Shown here piece by piece: positions 10,640 to 19,681 of a stretch of DNA of 64,000 bases. The notes beneath the pieces were generated by a model. It searched no databases, was not told the origin of the DNA, and saw only the letters and a program-made list of their open reading frames with translations. The position numbers and the translations under genes were made by a program. Location: assembly GCA_937997485.1 (NCBI GenBank), contig CALKTH010000022.1, positions 1 to 64,000 of the forward strand, in the 5' to 3' direction. Numbering within the stretch: position 1 is the first letter of the stretch; every line of letters starts with the position of its first letter. This DNA is from an uncultured Acidimicrobiales bacterium (GTDB lineage Bacteria > Actinomycetota > Acidimicrobiia > Acidimicrobiales > SZUA-35).

Positions 10640-11788
10640 ATGCGCGTGCTTCAGGTCCATACTCGGTACCGATTCGCAGGCGGAGAGGACAGCGTCGTTG
10701 ATGCCGAGCGAGCGGCGTTGCAGGCAGCAGGCCACGAGGTCGAACTCTTCGAAGCTCGCAATCCCGAGAGCGGTCGACCGGCGGCGCTGGCTCTGGCTCA
10801 GTCCACCTGGAATCGCAGTGCCCGACAGGCACTGCAGAAGGCCTGCGCCGAGAAACAGCCGGACGTCGTTCACTTTCACAACACCTGGTTTGCCCTGTCC
10901 CCGTCCGTCGCCTCGGTACCGAGGGAGCTGGGAATCCCAGCGGTCGCCACGCTTCATAACTATCGACAGGCCTGTCTCAACTCTTATCTGCTCCGCAATG
11001 ACTCGGCGTGCACCGACTGCGTGGGCTCTCTGCCCTGGAGAGGCGTGGCCAGAGGTTGCTATCGGGACAGCAAGGCGCAATCCGCCCTCGCCGCACTCTC
11101 CACGAGCTCGCATCGTGTGGCGAAGACCTGGAACAAGGCACTCGATCGGGTCCTGGTTCTCACGCCATTCGCTGCCGAGATCGCCGAATCGTCTGGTTTT
11201 TCACCGGACAAGATCATCGTTCGACCGAACTTCACAGACGACGCGGGCAGCCGACCAGCGCCACCGTCAGCTTCGGATGAGCTCCTCTTCGTCGGCCGCC
11301 TTTCGTCCGAAAAGGGCATCAACACCCTGGTCGACAGCTACATCGCGAGTGGCAGCGCACACCGGCTGACCGTGCTCGGCGATGGTCCTCTGCTCGATGA
11401 ACTGCGGAACGCACACGGCTCCTCGGTGAACTTCGAAGGCCGCGTGTCGGCGGGCGACATCACGGCGCGGCTCCTCGCAGCTCGCGCACTCGTTCTCCCG
11501 TCTATCTGTTTTGAAGGGCTGCCCATGACGCTCATCGAGGCCATGTCCGCTGGCACACCCGTGCTCGCCTCCGATCAGCCCACGTTCAACGGATTCGTTG
11601 AGCGCCAGGGCAGCGGCTGGCTCGTCGCACCTGGCGACACGGCTGCGTGGAGTCGAGCATTGCATGATCTCGACGATGAACGAGTCGACAAAGCCGGGGC
11701 CAACGGCCGGTCTGTGTGGGAGAGCGACTTCAAGACCGGTCCAGTCATCGACCAGCTGGTCGGCATCTACGCATCAATCACTTCGTAG
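10640..11788 (+). CDS. glycosyltransferase family 4
   Basis: MRVLQVHTRYRFAGGEDSVVDAE...PDVVHFHNTWFALSPSV...LLFVGRLSSEKGINTLVDSY...LPSICFEGLPMTLIEAMSAGTPVLAS. Tail-to-tail 11-bp overlap with the methyltransferase. Confidence 0.93.
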   Translation: MRVLQVHTRYRFAGGEDSVVDAERAALQAAGHEVELFEARNPESGRPAALALAQSTWNRSARQALQKACAEKQPDVVHFHNTWFALSPSVASVPRELGIPAVATLHNYRQACLNSYLLRNDSACTDCVGSLPWRGVARGCYRDSKAQSALAALSTSSHRVAKTWNKALDRVLVLTPFAAEIAESSGFSPDKIIVRPNFTDDAGSRPAPPSASDELLFVGRLSSEKGINTLVDSYIASGSAHRLTVLGDGPLLDELRNAHGSSVNFEGRVSAGDITARLLAARALVLPSICFEGLPMTLIEAMSAGTPVLASDQPTFNGFVERQGSGWLVAPGDTAAWSRALHDLDDERVDKAGANGRSVWESDFKTGPVIDQLVGIYASITS

Positions 11789-12434
11789 ACGATTCGGGCG
11801 GAAGCCGAACGGCAACGTAGGCCTTCGGGAGCCCCAGAAAGCGCTCGACAACGATGTCGTGTTCAGGGAACAAGCGCTGCATGTCGCTCTTTCGGAGCAA
11901 GGTCGTGCTGCGCACGAAGTCATCGACCTCGTCCTGCGACGGCCGTGTGATCAGCCCCCAAAGTGAGCCGTTCCGCAGGAGCCGCATCTGGGTGTTCTTG
12001 GGCAACCAATGGAGAAACAACATGAGCGTGTGAGGTTCGAATGGGAACCAGTGCGCAGGCGTCTGAACGAACGAAGCGGGGGCGAGCCTGCGTACTTCCT
12101 GCGCAAACGGCTCCCATCGATCTTCCCCGACATGTTCGATCACACTGTTCGAGAAGACGAGGTCGAATGCGTCATCTTCGTAGCCCGTCTTCGTCGCGTC
12201 TCCCACCGTGGCCACCACGTTTGGCATCGAGGTGACTACGCGATCATCAAGGTTCACAAGCGTCACCTGCGGCTCATGCTTGCTGAGTGCCCAGATCGCC
12301 TCGCTTCCCCCAAGGTCGATCACTGACTCGATGGGTGCGCGATCCATCACCATCCGATCGAACTTCGCCATGCGACGCTTCCGAAACGGCGGCAACACGA
12401 TGTCGTAGATGCGGTGGATCAGCGGCTTGCCCAT
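11778..12434 (-). CDS. class I SAM-dependent methyltransferase
   Basis: ESVIDLGGSEAIWALSKHEP, DDAFDLVFSNSVIEHVGEDRWEPFAQEVRRL. Confidence 0.8.
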   Translation of the reverse strand: MGKPLIHRIYDIVLPPFRKRRMAKFDRMVMDRAPIESVIDLGGSEAIWALSKHEPQVTLVNLDDRVVTSMPNVVATVGDATKTGYEDDAFDLVFSNSVIEHVGEDRWEPFAQEVRRLAPASFVQTPAHWFPFEPHTLMLFLHWLPKNTQMRLLRNGSLWGLITRPSQDEVDDFVRSTTLLRKSDMQRLFPEHDIVVERFLGLPKAYVAVRLPPESSTK

Positions 12435-12533
12435 TGGGTCAGCCTGACAGACAAAACCGCTGTCGGCGAGAGCAAAGCCTCTTGCTGGACCGAGCCGATC
12501 GACTCCTTCGGGGCCGAACGTCCCGGAGCGCGT

Positions 12534-13826
12534 CTAGCCGAGGGGCCAGAGTGCGTCTTGCTCGGATCGCAGCTCGTCGACCCGACGCCCCTCAGGCATC
12601 GTGACATCGGCCAACGTGATCGGCTGATCCTTGGCGACGTCACGCACGAGGGTGCAACCCTCGGCCTGACCCATCGTGAGCAACCCGTCGGTCCGAGTGA
12701 TCGCATGGGTTTCGCACAGACCGTACGAATCGAAGCCCCCGAGCCCGTCGAGTGTCTTACCCGTAGCCAGATCGCTCTTGGCGATCGCAATCACGTCGAC
12801 CTGTGGGCCGAACGTGGGCTCAATCGTTGCGTCGTCGAACAGCACGGCCCGAGCGGCGCTGTTCGGCACCTCGAAGTGACACAAGTGATACGGCACGTAG
12901 AACGAGTAGAGCGGACCCTCGCCGAGCTTGCCGTACTTGAGGTAGATGTGCTGCTGGGGATCATCGTGCACGGCGTAGACGTACACGCCTGGGCTGGGGC
13001 GGGTGCCAACGATGTAGTCGACGATGCCACCCTTCTCCTCCAGCATGTCGAGGTCGTAGAACTGGACGGCGTCATCAATGAAGCCGTCGAACTCCGGACC
13101 GATCATGCCGCGCTCGGCGACCGTGAAGCCCGTGGCGTTGGCAACAACCGCCTGTTCGAACGCGATCTTGGTGCCGTCGGCAAAGCTCGTCACCATTTCG
13201 GGCGTCTGGCCCCACTCCGCAGCAAACTTCGCCTGCGTTGCTGGGGTCCGGTAGTAGTCGAGCATGCCCTTGATGTTTCCTGCGACGAGCGGGCGCGCAC
13301 CGATGCCCTGCACGAATCGCAGAAGGTTCATCTGCACACCCGGCTGATCGCCGTCGCACCCGGTGTAGACGACGCCGTTCGCCTGGGCCTTCTTGTGCAG
13401 GATGGGCCCGATCACGCCGTCGAGCTCGGCATTGAGCATGACCACGTGCTGGCCCCCCTCGAGGGCGGCCTCGACGATGGGAGCGGCGTAGTGGATCGTT
13501 CCCGTGCCTTCGACGAGGACATCAATCTGCTCGCAGCTCGTGGCCACGGTCCAGTCGGAGGTGTACGCCGGCTTGCCAGCTTCGATGGCTGCGCTCAGCT
13601 CGGCGACGGTGTTGACCTCGACGGGATCTTCCACACCAGCCTCGGCGTAGCAGCGGATCGCGTTCGCCGCCGTGCGGTTGACGATCACCGCCACGGTCAT
13701 CCCAGCCGTGTGGTTGAGAATTCGATTGGTCATGCCGCGGTTGATGAAGCCGGCGCCGGTCACGGCGACCTGGACCGGTCGCCCCTCGGTCTCGCGTGCT
13801 TCCAGTGCCTTGTCGACGAGGAACAT
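12534..13826 (-). CDS. NAD(P)-binding homoserine-dehydrogenase-like protein with C-terminal SAF domain
   Basis: VQVAVTGAGFINRGMTNRILN; C-terminal AEGCTLVRDVAKDQPITLADVTMPEGRRVDELRSEQDALW is SAF-like. Confidence 0.72.
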   Translation of the reverse strand: MFLVDKALEARETEGRPVQVAVTGAGFINRGMTNRILNHTAGMTVAVIVNRTAANAIRCYAEAGVEDPVEVNTVAELSAAIEAGKPAYTSDWTVATSCEQIDVLVEGTGTIHYAAPIVEAALEGGQHVVMLNAELDGVIGPILHKKAQANGVVYTGCDGDQPGVQMNLLRFVQGIGARPLVAGNIKGMLDYYRTPATQAKFAAEWGQTPEMVTSFADGTKIAFEQAVVANATGFTVAERGMIGPEFDGFIDDAVQFYDLDMLEEKGGIVDYIVGTRPSPGVYVYAVHDDPQQHIYLKYGKLGEGPLYSFYVPYHLCHFEVPNSAARAVLFDDATIEPTFGPQVDVIAIAKSDLATGKTLDGLGGFDSYGLCETHAITRTDGLLTMGQAEGCTLVRDVAKDQPITLADVTMPEGRRVDELRSEQDALWPLG

Positions 13827-14350
13827 CAGAGCAACTCCCAGTTCTGGTCCTTCTCGGACAGTTCGGTGATTTCATGCGGCCACTCGATGGCGAGTGCCGG
13901 ATCGGTCGGTCGGAGGCCGCGCTCTGCACCAGGGGCGTAGCGGGCGCTCACGAGATACAGCGCTTCGGTGTTCGGGGCGAGCGTCTGGTAGGCGTGGCCG
14001 AAACCTTCGCCGACGTACAAGGCTCGGCGGTTTTCCGCCGAAAGCTCGACACCGACGTGTTGCAGGTAGGTGGAACTCTCCGGGCGAACGTCCACAGCAA
14101 CATCGAAGATCGCCCCGCTGATGCAGCGGAAGAACTTGGCCTCGGCGTCATCACCGTCTTGCCAGTGGATGCCTCGGACCGTGCCCGCTTGTGCGGTGAA
14201 GCTGACGTTTCCCTGCACGTTCGGCAGGGTCAAGCCGTGTTCGGCGAACTCATCCTCGCAATAGAACCGGGCGAAGAAGCCTCGGTCATCACCGCGCGGT
14301 TCGAGATCAACAATGAACACGCCATCCAGCGCAGTTGGTGTGAAGATCAT
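13826..14350 (-). CDS. dTDP-4-dehydrorhamnose 3,5-epimerase family protein (RmlC-like)
   Basis: Start MIFTPTALDGVFIVDLEPRGDDRGFFARFYCEDEF with SD ggaggg; GTVRGIHWQ; IFDVAVDVRPESSTY; YVGEGFGHAYQTL. Confidence 0.86.
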   Translation of the reverse strand: MIFTPTALDGVFIVDLEPRGDDRGFFARFYCEDEFAEHGLTLPNVQGNVSFTAQAGTVRGIHWQDGDDAEAKFFRCISGAIFDVAVDVRPESSTYLQHVGVELSAENRRALYVGEGFGHAYQTLAPNTEALYLVSARYAPGAERGLRPTDPALAIEWPHEITELSEKDQNWELL

Positions 14351-14381
14351 GTCGTCCGGTCCCTCCTCGTTCGACGTTCGG

Positions 14382-15737
14382 TCAGCTCTTCGCCAGCGGG
14401 CGGCCAACGCCCACGTAGCGAGCGAACTTGCCAGGCTCAAACATGCGTCGGCCGTCAGCCACCAATGGCTGAGGCTGCATGTTCGCGACCATGTCGGGAA
14501 GCGTGCGATACGCATCCCATGAGGTCACAACGACGATGGCCGCTGCGCTCTTCAGCGAAGCGTCCAGGTCAGCCTGGTACTCGAGGTCGTCTGCATTCAT
14601 GTGCTGAGCGAGCTCGGAACGAGCGTTGTCCAAGGCGATCGGGTCGTGCAGCGTCACCTTGAATCCGGCATCCACCAACGCAGGAACGATACGCAGCGTC
14701 GGCGATTCCCGAACGTCGTCCGTGTTGGGCTTGAACGCAGCGCCGAGCACCGTGACCGAGGCACCCGGCTCGAGCGCATCGATCACCGGTGCGACAAACA
14801 GTCCAGGCTGCAGTGCATTGATCTCGAGTGCACCAGCGAGGATCGGCGCGGGGACGCCAGCAGCGCGAGCATGAGCCTCGAGCGCCATGACGTCCTTCGG
14901 GAAGCAGCTGCCGCCAAAGCCACAGCCGGCTTCGAGATACGTGAGTGACGAAGGACGAACTCGAGTGCCGTCTTCGAGGATCGGTGAGAAGCGGTGGTCG
15001 AGGTGCACGCCCTCCATCACCTCGGTGACGTCAACGCCAACGGCGGCGCTGAGGTTGCCGATCTCGTTGGAGAACGAGATGAGCGTGGCGAGCAGCGAGT
15101 TCGCCGTGTATTTGATCATTTCGGCCGTGCTCGGGGTGGTCCGCACGACGTCGGTCTCGGTGAAGATCGAGTACAGCTGCGACATGACATCAACCGTGCG
15201 CTCGTCGATGCCGCCGACCACGATGCGATCCGGGTTGAGGAAGTCGGGCACTGCCACGCCTTCGCGCAGGAACTCCGGGTTCATCCCAACGCCGAAGTCG
15301 GCGCCAGCCTTCTTGCCTGAGGCCTCCTCGAGGATTGGCAGCACCACAGTCTCGGTCGTGCCCGGCACGACGGTGCTCTTGACCGCAACGACGTGGTAGC
15401 TGTCCTTCGTAGCCAACTGTTCGCCAATGGCGCGAGCGGCCGATTCGATCTGACCGAGGTCAATCCGTTCCTCGCCGAACGGTGTGCCGACAGCGATCAG
15501 CGTCATTTCGCTGTTCTGCACGGCCTCACCAAGATCAGTCGTCGCGCTGAAACGAGTACCGAGCACCCCGTTCATGAGTTCGGGGAGCCCATCTTCATGA
15601 ATGGGGCACTCGCCGCCGTTGATGCGGTCGACCTTCGCGGCGTCGATGTCAACGCACTGCACCTCGTGTCCGAGGTGGGCGAGGCAGACGCCGCTGACCA
15701 ATCCGACGTAGCCGGTACCGATGACTGAGAGTTTCAC
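14382..15737 (-). CDS. ugd: UDP-glucose 6-dehydrogenase
   Basis: MKLSVIGTGYVGLVSGVCLAHLGHEVQCVDID; NPEFLREGVAVPDFLNPDRIVVGG; YLEAGCGFGGSCFPKDVMAL; FKPNTDDVRESPTL. GTG start. Confidence 0.96.
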   Translation of the reverse strand: MKLSVIGTGYVGLVSGVCLAHLGHEVQCVDIDAAKVDRINGGECPIHEDGLPELMNGVLGTRFSATTDLGEAVQNSEMTLIAVGTPFGEERIDLGQIESAARAIGEQLATKDSYHVVAVKSTVVPGTTETVVLPILEEASGKKAGADFGVGMNPEFLREGVAVPDFLNPDRIVVGGIDERTVDVMSQLYSIFTETDVVRTTPSTAEMIKYTANSLLATLISFSNEIGNLSAAVGVDVTEVMEGVHLDHRFSPILEDGTRVRPSSLTYLEAGCGFGGSCFPKDVMALEAHARAAGVPAPILAGALEINALQPGLFVAPVIDALEPGASVTVLGAAFKPNTDDVRESPTLRIVPALVDAGFKVTLHDPIALDNARSELAQHMNADDLEYQADLDASLKSAAAIVVVTSWDAYRTLPDMVANMQPQPLVADGRRMFEPGKFARYVGVGRPLAKS

Positions 15738-16882
15738 TATCGCTCCTCTTGCGATTCGTACCAGGCGAGAGCCCGGCGCAGGCCGTTGTCGATGTCGATG
15801 ATTGGCTCGTACCCCAGCAAGGTGCGGGCCTTTTCAATGATGGGACAACGCCGGTTGGGGTTGTCCGTCAAGTACTCGGGATCGTCCGATGTCTTCTGCA
15901 CGATCTGGCCCTCGTAGCCGAACATGTCCTTGCCAAGCGCAACCACGCGATCGGCAAGCTCTCGCATGTCGATCTCAGGAAGATCGGTACCGATGTTGAA
16001 CGACTCACCGGGATGCTCGGCCGCGCCACCGAGGATCATGTAGTAGCCGGAGACCGAATCGGCCACGTAGCAGAACGTGCGGGTGGCCTTGCCGTCGCTC
16101 AGCATCACGATGTCTTCGCCGTTGAGCACGTTGCGGGCGTAGTCCGGGAGCACCCGACCGTCGTCGATGCGCAGACCGGGGCCGTAGTTGTTGAACGGAC
16201 GAGCGATGCCGATCGGCAGGTTGTACTGCTGGGCGAAGTTGACGCAGAGCGTTTCGCCATAGCGCTTCGACTCGTCGTAGCACGCACGAGGTCCGGTGCA
16301 GCTGACGTTGCCTCGGTAGGTCTCGGGTGTCGGAATGTGTTCCGGCTGGGGATCGCCGTAGATCTCGCTCGTCGAGAAGAACAGGAAACCCTTCACCGGA
16401 TGATCGGTCTCGGCCCGAGCCTTCATGTCGTCGAGGATCATGCGGAGGCCGTCCACGTTGGCATCCATCGTCTCGATCGGGAACTGCCGGTAGAAGATCG
16501 GCGACGCAATGGAAGCAGCGTGGATGATCCAATCGAAACGAGGTTCGTCGTCGGGCATGGGATCGAGGACGCTGCGGGTCACCATCCGAAGGTTTCCCGA
16601 GACCGCAGGGTCCTCGCTCAACGCCGTGAGCCAGGCCGGAACGCCGCGAGCGAAATTGTCGTGCAGCGTGACCCGAATCGGCTCCATGTCCGGATGCAAG
16701 TGGTTCCACGCCAGAGGCGCTTGCAAGAGGTAGTAGCCGAGGAAGCCGGCACCGCCTGTGATGAGGAGATCCTCGCCCGACATCGGAGCGAATACGTGGT
16801 GCAGGCGTTCACTCATCATCGTGAGATCTTCTGCCACCACGGCGCTGTAATTCGGAACGCTGGAGTCTTCAAGTGCGCGCAT
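15737..16882 (-). CDS. NAD-dependent epimerase/dehydratase, UDP-glucuronate decarboxylase (UXS)-like
   Basis: LLITGGAGFLGYYLLQ; FFSTSEIYGDPQPEHIPTPETYRGNVSCTGPRACYDESKRYGETLCVNFA; RTFCYVADSVSGYY. Start re-placed to 16882 with SD aagaag. Confidence 0.82.
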   Translation of the reverse strand: MRALEDSSVPNYSAVVAEDLTMMSERLHHVFAPMSGEDLLITGGAGFLGYYLLQAPLAWNHLHPDMEPIRVTLHDNFARGVPAWLTALSEDPAVSGNLRMVTRSVLDPMPDDEPRFDWIIHAASIASPIFYRQFPIETMDANVDGLRMILDDMKARAETDHPVKGFLFFSTSEIYGDPQPEHIPTPETYRGNVSCTGPRACYDESKRYGETLCVNFAQQYNLPIGIARPFNNYGPGLRIDDGRVLPDYARNVLNGEDIVMLSDGKATRTFCYVADSVSGYYMILGGAAEHPGESFNIGTDLPEIDMRELADRVVALGKDMFGYEGQIVQKTSDDPEYLTDNPNRRCPIIEKARTLLGYEPIIDIDNGLRRALAWYESQEER

Positions 16883-17053
16883 GATCTTCTTTCGGTGCGA
16901 AGGCCCATCAAATGAGCCCGAAGGTCGTCGTGTGACGCAATTTCCCGGGGTTCGCCGCCCACCGCGCCGACCCCGTTCTACCAAGGTTGCGCGAGGTTCG
17001 ACGCACCTTCTCCTACAAGCGGCGGCAATGATCGACCAGACCCATTCCCCAGT

Positions 17054-17067
17054 GGGTGAATTCACCC
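17054..17067. promoter_or_regulatory. perfect 14-bp palindrome GGGTGAATTCACCC in a divergent intergenic region
   Basis: Direct reading; between starts at 16882 (-) and 17169 (+). Confidence 0.45.
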
Positions 17068-17168
17068 GAGTCACCGAAGCTGTCAACGATGTGGCACTAC
17101 CTTGCTCGAAGGCGACGGGTCGGGCGGAAAACGCGACCTCCGCGCGGCGATGGAGAGGCGAAGTGGCG

Positions 17169-18785
17169 ATGGCAAAAGCAACGAGGCACGGGACAGACGA
17201 GGGCGATCGACCCGGCTCCCGCTCAGACATGGAGATGAACCTGACAGATCGCGGCGTCGACGCCGTGGTGCTGATCTCGGTCTGGGCGGTGATCCTGGTG
17301 CTGACGAACATCACCGTCACCGACGTTCGATCCGACGTCGAGTCCCTTGTTCTTGCGTCCGTCACCACGCTCGCAACGTTGATCTTCTTCCACCGCAAGG
17401 GCCTCTACCAGACTCGCCCCACGCTCCCCCGCACCGACGAAATCGCAAAAGCTACGGTCGGCATCCTCTCCGGCGCCGCCGTCACACTGGTGACTTCGGC
17501 CTTCATGGACTGGAGCATCGGTTCCTGGGAGATCGTGCTCGGCGTGGGTGCAGCGCTCCTCGTTCTGGTGCTGGCCAGAGGACTTCTCCGCACAATCCGG
17601 CTGGGCGTGAGCGCCACGGAAGATCTACGGCGGGTCATCATCGTCGGCTCCGGACAGGAAGCTCGCGAGTTGGCTGAGGTCATCGGCGATCACCCCGAAT
17701 CTCATCTGGGGATCGTCGGCGTGGTCGGCCATCTCCCCGTCGCTGAAACCCACGGTCTCGCCAGTTTGTGGCTCGGTCCCACGAGCCGCCTCATCGAGCT
17801 GATGCACCTCCACGAGTCCACCCTGGCCATCGTGACCCCCACCGGATTCCGAGGCGAGCAATTCCGACTGATCACCAAGGACCTGTTCGAAGCTGGGTTC
17901 GACGTCTACCTCTCCACCGGCGTCAGCCGGCTCTGGGAGGGACGCTTTGACGTCGTGTCGATGGCCCACGAGCCACTCGTCGTGATGAGCAGTCAGCAGC
18001 CCGCTCGCTGGCAACTGGGGGCCAAGCGAGTGTTGGACATCATCGGCGCCAGCCTGATTCTGCTGTTGGCCGCCCCGATCATGCTGTTCACTGCGCTCGC
18101 AGTGAAGGTCGAAGACGGTGGGCCGATCTTCTTTACCCAGAAGCGAGTCGGGCGGCGCTCGGAGACCTTTGGGATGTTGAAGTTCCGATCCATGGTCACC
18201 AATGCCGAAGAACTCAAGGCCGAACTGGCCGAGGAGAACGAACGCACCGGGCCACTGTTCAAGCTGTCGCGAGATCCACGCATCACCCGAGTGGGGAGCT
18301 TCATTCGGGAAACGTCGATCGACGAACTCCCGCAGCTGATCAACGTCCTTCGGGGCGAGATGAGCTTGGTGGGCCCTCGGCCCGCCTTGCCCGAGGAGTT
18401 CAACGCCTTCGACGCCGAGTTCCGGGGTCGCTTCGACGTCCGGCCCGGCATCACCGGCCTCTGGCAAGTCGAGGCTCGACGCAATGCCAGCTTCGGTGCC
18501 TACCGACGGCTCGACCTGCATTACGTCGAGAACTGGACCCTTGGACTCGATCTGCGGATCCTCCTCGCCACGGTGGAACAAGTCTTGGTGACGGTCGCCG
18601 TGCTCCCGCTCCGCAAGCTCTTGCCCGCGGCCGGCACGGATCAAGTCGATTCGGCAGCTTCAGACACCGTGATCGATCTCCGGGATCGCACACCAGCGAA
18701 ATTTGCAGCCGAACAGGGCTTGCAGCTGCCCTCTGCTGACCCGGCGCCAGCCGTGCCCAGCGACTCGGCGACAGACGCCGTCTGA
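17169..18785 (+). CDS. polyprenyl glycosylphosphotransferase (WbaP/WcaJ-like), membrane priming enzyme
   Basis: CoA-binding-like N-terminal region; RVLDIIGASLILLLAAPIM; KRVGRRSETFGMLKFRSMVTNAEE; SIDELPQLINVLRGEMSLVGPRPALPEE; VRPGITGLWQV. SD ggagagg before ATG 17169. Confidence 0.93.
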   Translation: MAKATRHGTDEGDRPGSRSDMEMNLTDRGVDAVVLISVWAVILVLTNITVTDVRSDVESLVLASVTTLATLIFFHRKGLYQTRPTLPRTDEIAKATVGILSGAAVTLVTSAFMDWSIGSWEIVLGVGAALLVLVLARGLLRTIRLGVSATEDLRRVIIVGSGQEARELAEVIGDHPESHLGIVGVVGHLPVAETHGLASLWLGPTSRLIELMHLHESTLAIVTPTGFRGEQFRLITKDLFEAGFDVYLSTGVSRLWEGRFDVVSMAHEPLVVMSSQQPARWQLGAKRVLDIIGASLILLLAAPIMLFTALAVKVEDGGPIFFTQKRVGRRSETFGMLKFRSMVTNAEELKAELAEENERTGPLFKLSRDPRITRVGSFIRETSIDELPQLINVLRGEMSLVGPRPALPEEFNAFDAEFRGRFDVRPGITGLWQVEARRNASFGAYRRLDLHYVENWTLGLDLRILLATVEQVLVTVAVLPLRKLLPAAGTDQVDSAASDTVIDLRDRTPAKFAAEQGLQLPSADPAPAVPSDSATDAV

Positions 18786-18871
18786 CGCCTGACTAGGCCC
18801 AATGCCGGCCCGATGAGCAGTCCTTCACGGACCCCTGGCATCTTCAAAATGCGATGGTATTGTCACACTCC

Positions 18872-18907
18872 ATGTCAGGAAGCCATCGGCTCCTGAACGA
18901 GGAGTGA
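18872..18907 (+). other. candidate 11-codon upstream ORF (MSGSHRLLNEE) ending 1 nt before the start of the next CDS
   Basis: atg tca gga agc cat cgg ctc ctg aac gag gag tga, then a, then ATG at 18909. Confidence 0.3.
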
Positions 18908-18908
18908 A

Positions 18909-19649
18909 ATGTCGGCGACCTTCGAGGACAATCGGGCTGGGGCAGCGACCGCTGTTCCGACGCGCCCGGCTCCTCAGCCACCTCATCTCCGGGTCACATC
19001 GCTGGAGGACCAGCGCTCGAGCGTCGACGCCCAACGCTCCGACCGCAGCGGCCCGTACGAGCTGGGCGGCAAGCGACTGCTCGACATCGTCGCCGCCGGC
19101 GGCGTTCTCGTTGTCGCAGCCCCGGCCCTCGCCGTCGTCGCTGCTGCGATTCGTCTCCGCCTCGGTTCGGGTGTCTTGCTCGGGCAAGAGCGCATCGGCC
19201 GCAACGGTGAATCGTTCCGGCTTTTGAAGTTTCGCACCATGCACCACAGCCGGCGAGACCTCGAACCCACCGACTACGTCGGCCCTGAGCGCCGGCTCGA
19301 GCACAAGACGCTCGCCGATCCCCGCCACACACCGTTGGGCCGTATTCTTCGGCGCTTCAGCATCGACGAACTACCGCAGCTGTGGAACATCGTGCGGGGC
19401 GACATGTCCATCGTGGGCCCCCGCCCCGAGTTGGCCTCGCTGGCAGCCGAGGACTTCATCGCCCACGAACGGCACGCGGTTCGCCCCGGACTCACGGGTC
19501 CGTTCCAGATCTCGCCACTGCGGGCAACTGGCGATCTCCGCTCAGGGTTCGAGCTCGATGCCAGCTACGCGAAGAGCCAGACGCTGTTCGACGACGCCAA
19601 GATCGTCATCAAGACGGTCGAGGCGGTCCGCCGAGGTACGGGCAGCTAG
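18909..19649 (+). CDS. sugar transferase (bacterial priming phosphoglycosyltransferase)
   Basis: GGKRLLDIVAAGGVLVVAAPALAVVAAAIRL; GQERIGRNGESFRLLKFRTM; SIDELPQLWNIVRGDMSIVGPRPEL; VRPGLTGPFQI. Confidence 0.93.
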   Translation: MSATFEDNRAGAATAVPTRPAPQPPHLRVTSLEDQRSSVDAQRSDRSGPYELGGKRLLDIVAAGGVLVVAAPALAVVAAAIRLRLGSGVLLGQERIGRNGESFRLLKFRTMHHSRRDLEPTDYVGPERRLEHKTLADPRHTPLGRILRRFSIDELPQLWNIVRGDMSIVGPRPELASLAAEDFIAHERHAVRPGLTGPFQISPLRATGDLRSGFELDASYAKSQTLFDDAKIVIKTVEAVRRGTGS

Positions 19650-19654
19650 ATCCA

Positions 19655-19673
19655 TCGGCCGCTCAGCGGCCGA
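19655..19673. terminator. GC-rich bidirectional hairpin TCGGCCGC-TCA-GCGGCCGA between convergent genes
   Basis: 8-bp perfect stem with 3-nt loop, between the stops at 19649 (+) and 19682 (-); no U-tract. Confidence 0.6.
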
Positions 19674-19681
19674 AGAGATCG

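Noticed and set aside
12414-13940. 508-aa plus-strand ORF
   Set aside because: Antisense to the SAF-domain dehydrogenase, which has clear motifs.
15737-17398. N-terminal extension of the UXS-like ORF beyond 16882
   Set aside because: The extension overlaps the divergent promoter region and the priming GT coding region. A good SD precedes ATG 16882.
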